Shown: one piece after another, positions 57,049-64,000 of the stretch
Numbering within the stretch: the stretch's first letter is position 1
Layout: each line of letters starts with the position of its first letter
Origin: Pistricoccus aurantiacus
Lineage (GTDB): Bacteria; Pseudomonadota; Gammaproteobacteria; Pseudomonadales; Halomonadaceae
Direction of reading: 5' to 3'
DNA length: 64,000 nucleotides
NCBI RefSeq assembly: GCF_007954585.1
Contig: NZ_CP042382.1
Span: 3,286,001-3,350,000, forward strand
Notes under the pieces: model-generated
Seen by the model: the letters and a program-made list of their open reading frames with translations, nothing else
Told to the model about the DNA's origin: nothing
The model's database searches: none
Made by a program: the position numbers and the translations under genes

Positions 57049-57092
57049 CTGTGGGAGCGACCGTGGCACATGGGCCACGGTCATCGGGAAAG
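57049..57092. repeat. REP-like hairpin between prpC and acnD
   Basis: CTGTGGGAGCGACC begins a sequence resembling Pseudomonas-type REP elements. It includes a perfect 9-bp stem GACCGTGGC/GCCACGGTC (57059-57067 with 57074-57082) with a 6-base loop. No T-run follows, so it is not an intrinsic terminator; it could stabilise mRNA ends. Confidence 0.6.
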
Positions 57093-57098
57093 CGAGGT

Positions 57099-58226
57099 TC
57101 AATCACGCTGCTCGATGGGCAGCCACTCGCGTGCTTCCGGGCCCACATAGTCCGCGCTGGGGCGGATGATGCGGTTGTTCTCCCGCTGCTCGAACACATG
57201 GGCGCACCAGCCGGTGACCCGGGAGCAAACAAAGATCGGCGTGAACAGCTTGGTGGGAATGCCCATGAAGTGATAGGCGCTGGCGTGGAAGAAATCCGCG
57301 TTGCAGAAGAGCTTCTTCTCCCGCCACATCACTTCCTCGACCCGCTCGGATACCGCGTAGAGACGATCGTCCCCCACGTCGTCGGAAAGCTTCTTCGACC
57401 ACTTCTTGATGATGGCGTTGCGCGGGTCCGACTCCCGATAGACCGCGTGGCCGAAGCCCATGATCTTTTCCTTGCGCTCGAGCTTGCCGAGGGTTTCCTT
57501 CTCCGCCTCGTCCGGGCTCTGCCAGTCCTCGATCATCGCCATGGCCGCCTCGTTGGCGCCGCCGTGCAAGGGGCCGCGCAGGGAACCGACGGCGCCGGTG
57601 ACGCAGGAGTGCATGTCGGAAAGCGTCGAGGCACACACCCGAGCGGTAAAGGTCGAGGCGTTGAACTCGTGCTCCGCGTAGAGAATCAAGGAGACGTTCA
57701 TCACCCGCGCGTGCAGTTCCGAGGCGGGCTTGCCGTGCAGCAGATGCAGAAAGTGTCCGCCCACGGACTCGTCGTCGGTCACCGTATCGATGCGCTCGCC
57801 ATCGTGGGAGTAGCGATACCAGTAGTTGATGATCGAGGGAAAAGCCGCCAGCAGTCGGTCGGAGACATCCTGCTGCTCATCGAAGCTCTGCTCGGTTTCC
57901 AGATTGCCCAGCATCGAGGCGCCGGTGCGCATCACGTCCATGGGGTGAGCGTCCGCAGGAATCTGCTCGAGCACGGTTTTCAGGGCGTCCGGCAGATCCC
58001 GTAGGCCCTTGAGCTTGGCGATGTAGTCGTCCAGCTCCTGCTGGTTCGGCAGCTTGCCCTTGAGCAGCAGGTAAGCCACTTCCTCGAAGCGGGCGTTATC
58101 CGCCAGATCCTGAACATCGTAACCGCGATAGGCAAGCCCCGAACCGCTCTCGCCTACAGTACAGAGTGCCGTTGTGCCGGCGCTCTGGCCACGCAGGCCG
58201 GCACCGCCGGTAGGTTTGTCCGTCAT
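57099..58226 (-). CDS. prpC: 2-methylcitrate synthase
   Basis: PrpC condenses propionyl-CoA with oxaloacetate. The protein (375 aa) begins MTDKPTGGAGLRGQSAG, typical of 2-methylcitrate synthases. It has the citrate synthase His/Asp motifs (LHGGANEAAM, GFGHAVYRESDPRN, HEFNASTFTARV). Tandem ATG codons lie at 58229 and 58226; AGGAG upstream fits the second slightly better. It lies 44 bp after prpB. Confidence 0.94.
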   Translation of the reverse strand: MTDKPTGGAGLRGQSAGTTALCTVGESGSGLAYRGYDVQDLADNARFEEVAYLLLKGKLPNQQELDDYIAKLKGLRDLPDALKTVLEQIPADAHPMDVMRTGASMLGNLETEQSFDEQQDVSDRLLAAFPSIINYWYRYSHDGERIDTVTDDESVGGHFLHLLHGKPASELHARVMNVSLILYAEHEFNASTFTARVCASTLSDMHSCVTGAVGSLRGPLHGGANEAAMAMIEDWQSPDEAEKETLGKLERKEKIMGFGHAVYRESDPRNAIIKKWSKKLSDDVGDDRLYAVSERVEEVMWREKKLFCNADFFHASAYHFMGIPTKLFTPIFVCSRVTGWCAHVFEQRENNRIIRPSADYVGPEAREWLPIEQRD

Positions 58227-58270
58227 CATTTTTCTCCTGTATTTACTTGGCATCTACTGGCCGGTCAGTG

Positions 58271-59167
58271 TCAGCCCTGACTCGAGGGATCGTCGCTTTC
58301 GAAAAGCGCATCCAGCTTGCGCTCGAATTCATGATAGTTGAGGAAGTCATAGAGCTCGTCCCGGGTCTGCATCAGTTCCACCACGTCCCGCTGATGGCCC
58401 TGGTCGTGGATACTCTGATAGACCTTGAGGGCAGCGGCGTTCATGGCGCGGAAGGCGGACAGCGGATACAGCACCATGCGACATCCCACCTCGGCGAGTT
58501 CCTGCTGGCTGAACAGCGGCGTGGCGCCGAACTCGGTGATGTTGGCCAGAATCGGCGCGTTCACTTGCTCGCAGAAGGCCTGATAGTCATCCAGGCTGTG
58601 TACCGCCTCGGCGAAGATGCCATCGGCGCCGGCCTCGATGCAGGCGTTGGCCCGGTCGATGGCCGCGTCCAGCCCTTCCTTCTGGAAAGCATCGGTGCGG
58701 GCGATCAGGTAGAAGTCCGGATCGAGCCGGGCGTCCGCCGCCGCCTTGATGCGGTCGACCATTTCCTGCCGGGAGACGATGGCCTTGTTGGGACGATGGC
58801 CGCAGCGCTTCTGGGCCACCTGATCCTCGATATGAACCGCCGCCACTCCGGCCCGCTGCATTTCCTTGACGGTACGGGCGATGTTGAAGGCCCCACCCCA
58901 GCCGGTATCGATATCCACCAGCAGCGGCAGGTCCGTCGCGCCGCAGATACGATGGGCGTCCTGAACCACGTCGTTCATGGTGGTCATGCCTAGATCCGGC
59001 AGGCCGAAGGAGGCGTTGGCCACGCCGCCGCCGGATAGATAGATCGCCGAATGGCCGACTCGCTCCGCCATCATGGCGGTGTAAGCGTTGATGGTGCCGA
59101 GTATGGGTAGCGGGTGATTGGTCTCGAGGGCAGCGCGAAAACGCGCGCCGGGGGTCTGCTGTGTCAT
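58271..59167 (-). CDS. prpB: 2-methylisocitrate lyase
   Basis: PrpB splits 2-methylisocitrate to pyruvate and succinate. The 298-residue TIM barrel has the ICL/PEP mutase signature KRCGHRP, whose Cys is catalytic, and the metal-binding DIDTGWGG. Start ATG at 59167 has AGGAG upstream. It is the first enzyme gene after the regulator, separated by 60 bp. Confidence 0.95.
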   Translation of the reverse strand: MTQQTPGARFRAALETNHPLPILGTINAYTAMMAERVGHSAIYLSGGGVANASFGLPDLGMTTMNDVVQDAHRICGATDLPLLVDIDTGWGGAFNIARTVKEMQRAGVAAVHIEDQVAQKRCGHRPNKAIVSRQEMVDRIKAAADARLDPDFYLIARTDAFQKEGLDAAIDRANACIEAGADGIFAEAVHSLDDYQAFCEQVNAPILANITEFGATPLFSQQELAEVGCRMVLYPLSAFRAMNAAALKVYQSIHDQGHQRDVVELMQTRDELYDFLNYHEFERKLDALFESDDPSSQG

Positions 59168-59227
59168 GATGCGCTCCTGTAAAGAAGTAACGGGTGGCGG
59201 TCGCAATGACGCCGGTAAACAACGGTT

Positions 59228-59935
59228 TCACGCCGACGCTGAACTTTCCTTCAATGTCGCCGCGTAACGGTCCGCGACATTGGCCCGAGACGCGCTGACG
59301 TGACGGCGCATCAAAAGCTCCGCGAGTTCCGCATCGCCGGCTTCAATGGCATCGACGATACGATGGTGCTCGACGAAGGCGCGCTGCGGCCGCGCTCCCC
59401 CGGCGCTGAACTGGGTGCGATAGAGTCTCACCAGATAGTAGAGATCGTCGCAAAGCATGGTCACCAGCATGCGATTGTGGCTGCCCTGCACGATTCTGTA
59501 ATGAAAATCCAGATCGCCTTCTCGCTGATAGTAAGCTTCGCCGCGCTGCAGGTCCGCCTGACGCTCGTGTCCCGCCAGTACCTCACGCAGCGCCGCGATT
59601 TCCTTTGGGGTCATGTACTCGGCGGCGAGCCTTGCGGCCATGCTTTCCAATGCCTCGCGCACATCGAACAGCTCAAGCAGCTCCACCATGGTCAACTTCA
59701 CGACTCGTGCGCCCACATGAGGCACTCGCTCGATCAGGCGATGCGCTTCCAGCCGACGCATGGCTTCCCGAAGCGGGCCGCGGGAAATGCCATAAGTCTT
59801 GGATAGCCCTGGCTCGGTAATCTTGCTGCCCGGCGCCAGCTCGCCCCGCACGATGGCATCCTGGAGCTGTTGAAACACCCGCTCCGCCAAGGTGCGCACT
59901 TCGGTTGCGGTGGTTTCAGTAGTCGTAAAGTTCAT
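59228..59935 (-). CDS. GntR/FCD-family regulator of the prp operon
   Basis: The ATG at 59935 gives 235 residues. The winged helix (about residues 14-80, GISRGPLREAMRRLEAHRLI) is GntR type, and the C-terminal part is an all-helical FCD domain with the metal-binding Asp/His set (FDVREALES, DLDFHYRIVQGSHN, EHHRIVDAIEAGD). Its position as first gene before prpB and the promoter-operator arrangement upstream indicate that it is the propionate/2-methylcitrate-responsive repressor. A TTG at 59950 lies inside the operator and is unlikely to be the start. Confidence 0.9.
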   Translation of the reverse strand: MNFTTTETTATEVRTLAERVFQQLQDAIVRGELAPGSKITEPGLSKTYGISRGPLREAMRRLEAHRLIERVPHVGARVVKLTMVELLELFDVREALESMAARLAAEYMTPKEIAALREVLAGHERQADLQRGEAYYQREGDLDFHYRIVQGSHNRMLVTMLCDDLYYLVRLYRTQFSAGGARPQRAFVEHHRIVDAIEAGDAELAELLMRRHVSASRANVADRYAATLKESSASA

Positions 59936-59939
59936 AGTG

Positions 59940-59951
59940 ATTGTCGACAAT
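59940..59951. promoter_or_regulatory. Operator 1 of the prp regulator
   Basis: ATTGTCGACAAT is a perfect 12-bp palindrome directly before the gntR start codon, covering the ribosome-binding region. It lies downstream of the predicted transcription start, so a bound repressor would block elongation. Confidence 0.72.
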
Positions 59952-59958
59952 TAAGCAT

Positions 59959-59994
59959 TAATAATACTGTAGCCCTCCCCTGGAAATGGGTCAA
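59959..59994 (-). promoter_or_regulatory. Promoter of the gntR-prp operon
   Basis: On the minus strand the minus-35 TTGACC (59989-59994) and minus-10 TACAGT (59966-59971) are exactly 17 bp apart, a near-consensus sigma-70 promoter. Transcription should start near 59959, just upstream of operator 1. Confidence 0.72.
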
Positions 59995-60058
59995 TAGATG
60001 TAAATACACGCCAATCTAGGTCTTTCGTCGTAAGCATCGTTCATCCCTAGCAAAGCCC

Positions 60059-60069
60059 TTGTCGACAAT
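60059..60069. promoter_or_regulatory. Operator 2 of the prp regulator
   Basis: A second copy of TTGTCGACAA (60059-60068), followed by T, lies 118 bp centre-to-centre from operator 1, upstream of the prp promoter and 85 bp before pabB. The perfect repetition supports a shared binding protein. Confidence 0.6.
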
Positions 60070-60153
60070 CTCGAAGACTCTTATTGCCTGCGAACGGGAC
60101 AAATCTTAAAGCTCTCCGTAAGATATTGTCCTCGCACAGCCAGGCGCTTCCTT

Positions 60154-61566
60154 ATGCCAGTTCCCGCCATTCCAGACACGACAAGGTCCGCCTTGGAAAT
60201 CACCGATTTCCCCTATTGCTCCGACCCCCTCGATTATTTCAATACGTTACGCGCCCATCCCGGCGCCGTTCTGCTCGACAGCGGCCAGCCCGCCGCGCCC
60301 TCCGGTCGCTACGACATCATGAGCGCGGACCCATTGGCGATGCTGGAAGTGTCGCCCGGTGGCGAAATGCACTGCGATATCGATATCCCTCTGCACGGTT
60401 CTCTCTTCGAGGTGCAACGGCGTGTGCTGGAGTGGCTGCCCGAAGCCGCATTCTCCAGCGACCTGCCCTTCCTGGGCGGCTTGATCGGCTATTGGAGCTA
60501 CGACCTGGCGCGTCGGATGGAACCAGTTGAGGGACGTGCCCGGGATGCCACCGGCCTGCCCTGGAGTCGGGTCGGCCTGTACGACTGGGCCTTGATTCAG
60601 GATCACTATCAAGAAAGAACCTTTCTGGTAGCCACGGCTCGACGACGTCGCCAGGTCAGGGCCTGGTTCGGTCACCAAACTGACAAGAGTACAAACTTCG
60701 CTTTGGCCGCGCCGTTCACCGCCGAGATGAGTCGCCAGGATTACGGGGAGCGTTTTCAGGCGGTCAAGCGCTATATCCAGCAAGGAGACTGTTATCAGAT
60801 CAACCTGACCCAGCGTTTCAGCGCGCCTTGCGAAGGGGATCCCTGGCAGGCGTATCTGCGACTTCGTCATGCGACACCGACCCCCTACGCCGGCTACTGC
60901 GCCTGGGAGGATAAAGCCGTGCTGTCGCTATCTCCCGAGCGCTTTCTCACCTGTCGAAATCGTCAGGTGGAGGCTCGGCCCATCAAGGGCACTCGCCCTC
61001 GAGGCGATACGCCACAACAGGATCAAGCACTGTCCGAAGCACTACTAGAAAGCCTCAAGGATCGCGCGGAGAACGTGATGATCGTCGATCTGCTGCGTAA
61101 CGATCTGGGTCGTGTCTGCCGGCCGGGCAGCGTCGAAGTGACCAAGCTGTGCGGCCTGGAAAGCTATGCCAACGTTCATCATCTGACCAGCATCATTCAA
61201 GGCGAGCTTGGCCCTACTTATCATTCCCTGGATCTGCTGGCCGCCGCCTTTCCCGGAGGCTCGATCACCGGCGCCCCCAAAGTGCGCGCCATGCAGATCA
61301 TCGACGAACTCGAGCCCAGCCGGCGCAGCCTCTATTGCGGCAGCCTGGGTTATGTGGATATCCGGGGAGAAATGGATCTTTCCATCGCGATCCGCACTGC
61401 GGTGATCAGCTGCGGGAGGATTCATTTATGGGGCGGGGGCGGCCTGGTGGCGGATTCAGAAGAAAACGCGGAGTATCGCGAAAGCCTGGACAAGATTCGC
61501 CATCTGATAAAGGCACTGGAAACGCTCGAACCCTCACGCCAGGCTGACACCGATAGCGTCGGATGA
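60154..61566 (+). CDS. pabB: Aminodeoxychorismate synthase component I
   Basis: PabB converts chorismate plus ammonia to 4-amino-4-deoxychorismate for folate synthesis. The 470-residue chorismate-binding enzyme has the PIKGT motif at about residues 276-280 (K278), where TrpE has Ala, so this is PabB rather than anthranilate synthase. GGSITGAPKVRAMQIIDELE is also conserved. The glutaminase partner PabA is not in the window. It is divergent from the prp regulator. Confidence 0.92.
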   Translation: MPVPAIPDTTRSALEITDFPYCSDPLDYFNTLRAHPGAVLLDSGQPAAPSGRYDIMSADPLAMLEVSPGGEMHCDIDIPLHGSLFEVQRRVLEWLPEAAFSSDLPFLGGLIGYWSYDLARRMEPVEGRARDATGLPWSRVGLYDWALIQDHYQERTFLVATARRRRQVRAWFGHQTDKSTNFALAAPFTAEMSRQDYGERFQAVKRYIQQGDCYQINLTQRFSAPCEGDPWQAYLRLRHATPTPYAGYCAWEDKAVLSLSPERFLTCRNRQVEARPIKGTRPRGDTPQQDQALSEALLESLKDRAENVMIVDLLRNDLGRVCRPGSVEVTKLCGLESYANVHHLTSIIQGELGPTYHSLDLLAAAFPGGSITGAPKVRAMQIIDELEPSRRSLYCGSLGYVDIRGEMDLSIAIRTAVISCGRIHLWGGGGLVADSEENAEYRESLDKIRHLIKALETLEPSRQADTDSVG

Positions 61567-61668
61567 GGACAACATAAGGTCCAAACCAAACGCTATTGGG
61601 TGATAAAGCCGGTGGCTTGCTAAGGTAGCAGTCTTTTCAGCTAGGGACAGTCAGCGAGGAGTCAGCCG

Positions 61669-62289
61669 GTGAACCTGGATTTGGAACGCATCAATCATGA
61701 ATGGGGGCGGGAACCGCAGGCGCTGATACAATGGGCGCTTGAACAGGAAACAAACGCCATCTGCACCACCAACTTTCGCCCTTTCGAAGCGGTCATCCTG
61801 CATATGGCAACCCGGGCGCGCCCGGATATCCCCGTGGTATGGATGGACAGCGGCTACAATACCGAGGCGACCTACCGCTTCGCGGACGAAGTCACTCGAC
61901 GTCTTGCCCTCAACCTGGTGGTGTATCATCCGCGCCGCTCCCGGGCGCACCGGGAAGCGCTGGAAGGCATCGCACCGGGATTGGAGGATCCCCGCCATGC
62001 GGCCTTCACGGAAGAGGTCAAACTCGAACCCTTTCGGCGTGCTCTGCGAGAAATGGCGCCAAGAGTATGGCTGACCGCGCTACGCGGCGAAGACACCCCG
62101 GAGCGGTCACGGATGCAGCCGGTATCCCTGGGCGATAACGGCCTGCTCAAGGTCGCGCCGCTGCTTCACTGGACCGCCAAGGACATGTACGACTATGTGC
62201 AGCGCTTCGATCTGCCCAACAACTTCGACTACTTCGATCCCACCAAGGTGGAGGCCAAGCGGGAATGCGGCTTGCATCTGGCTCGTTGA
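61669..62289 (+). CDS. cysH: Divergent CysH-like sulfonucleotide reductase
   Basis: The GTG at 61669 follows AGGAG, giving 206 residues. RPDIPVVWMDSGYNTEATYRFADEV and the C-terminal KRECGLH with its catalytic Cys match PAPS reductase. No Fe-S cysteine pairs are seen. Compared with E. coli CysH it is about 40 residues shorter, has TTNFRPF where SSSFG binds phosphate, and lacks the GDTHTT loop. It lies next to cysB, supporting a sulfur role. The exact substrate (PAPS, APS or another) is uncertain. Confidence 0.78.
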   Translation: MNLDLERINHEWGREPQALIQWALEQETNAICTTNFRPFEAVILHMATRARPDIPVVWMDSGYNTEATYRFADEVTRRLALNLVVYHPRRSRAHREALEGIAPGLEDPRHAAFTEEVKLEPFRRALREMAPRVWLTALRGEDTPERSRMQPVSLGDNGLLKVAPLLHWTAKDMYDYVQRFDLPNNFDYFDPTKVEAKRECGLHLAR

Positions 62290-62298
62290 CCGAGCGCA

Positions 62299-63595
<1,297 letters not shown>

Positions 63596-63919
63596 ATGTC
63601 CCAGAATGTCGATGTCACTACCAACAATTTCGAGCAGGAAGTGCTCAAGGCAGACAAACCGGTCCTGTTGAAGTTTTGGGCGCCCTGGTGCGGCCCTTGC
63701 AAGATGATGGCACCGGTAGTCGATGAAGTGGCTGATGAGCGCAGCGAAAATCTGAAAGTCGTCAGCATCAACGTGGACGATGCGCCGGAGATTGCCGCAG
63801 AGCAAGGCGTGCGTGGCGTTCCCACGGTCATGCTGTTCAAGTCAGGCGCTAAGGTGGCTTCCCTCGTCGGCGCGCAGTCAAAATCCCAGCTGGCTCAGTT
63901 CATCGAACAAAATATCTGA
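63596..63919 (+). CDS. trxA: Thioredoxin
   Basis: The 107-residue protein has the active site WCGPC at residues 31-35 (FWAPWCGPCKMM) and the cis-proline motif GVPTVMLFK. TrxA reduces disulfides in cytoplasmic proteins including sulfonucleotide reductases. GGAGAG precedes the ATG. In many relatives rho lies downstream, but the sequence after trxA here does not clearly start rho before the window ends. Confidence 0.95.
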   Translation: MSQNVDVTTNNFEQEVLKADKPVLLKFWAPWCGPCKMMAPVVDEVADERSENLKVVSINVDDAPEIAAEQGVRGVPTVMLFKSGAKVASLVGAQSKSQLAQFIEQNI

Positions 63920-63940
63920 TTCGACCTTTCTTTTCAGACC

Positions 63941-64000
63941 TTATCGTCCCGGTCCGTCTCCGGGACGACGTCCACCGGGATAGAAGCGTTTCCAGTGTTC
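63941..64000 (-). CDS. Possible 3' end of a minus-strand gene
   Basis: A frame entering from the right edge on the minus strand reads EHWKRFYPGGRRPGDGPGR and stops at TAA (63943-63941). It covers only 19 residues, so the product cannot be identified. It also contains a short stem GTCCCGG/CCGGGAC (63946-63952 with 63960-63966) that could be a terminator for trxA. Confidence 0.3.
   Translation of the reverse strand, partial: EHWKRFYPGGRRPGDGPGR

Overview
The window is chromosomal DNA from a high-GC gammaproteobacterium, most likely Halomonas or a close relative in the Halomonadaceae. The grounds are gene order (leuC-leuD-leuB-asd-fimV-truA-trpF-accD-folC-dedD-cvpA as in Pseudomonas, but with trpB-trpA between trpF and accD), leuS-lptE-holA beside a YbeL-type zinc-ribbon gene, a GntR-type prpBC-acnD-prpF-prpD operon, and cysH-cysB near trxA. 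The genus call is inference from gene content and sequence style; no search was run. No phage, transposon, CRISPR array or tRNA gene was seen, so this is mostly core genome.

Layout. 1-12904 (minus strand): leucine synthesis (leuCDB), asd, a terminator, then a small FimV-like LysM protein, truA, trpF, trpBA, accD, folC, dedD and a partial cvpA. 13065-15349 (plus): a LysR regulator divergent from leuC and an unidentified polytopic membrane protein. 15367-20252: YbeL-like protein opposite the leuS-lptE-holA operon. 20345-26977: two transporters, then a compact plus-strand run (PA2779-like membrane protein, PA2778-like C39-type lipoprotein peptidase, NAD-dependent epimerase, DUF488, DUF1992, flavodoxin-like). 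27039-30409: fadBA beta-oxidation operon with a PsrA-like palindrome upstream. 30688-46359: short mixed-strand units (DUF5924/DUF2914, MarR, Usp, Uup, TatD, a sodium symporter with a 59-aa partner, EpmC, MATE exporter, DUF3080 lipoprotein, TusA, ABM-fold protein, RlmM, GdhA), including several poorly known genes.

46451-51615 (minus): a complete rRNA operon, 16S-23S-5S, with a recognisable promoter, AT-rich upstream region, boxA elements in both leader and spacer, complementary processing stems flanking 16S and 23S, and a strong terminator. The 16S-23S spacer is only about 255 bp and has no tRNA gene. 51684-59935 (minus): the 2-methylcitrate (propionate) operon, with a clear promoter and two copies of the palindrome TTGTCGACAA near the regulator. 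60154-64000: pabB, a short divergent cysH-like gene, cysB and trxA.

Most striking for follow-up: the PA2779/PA2778 membrane-protein and peptidase pair with a terminator-like hairpin at the start of the peptidase gene; the paired operator architecture of the prp regulator; the tRNA-less rRNA spacer; a cysH-like gene lacking the usual substrate loop; and a degenerate exonuclease-like protein after tatD.
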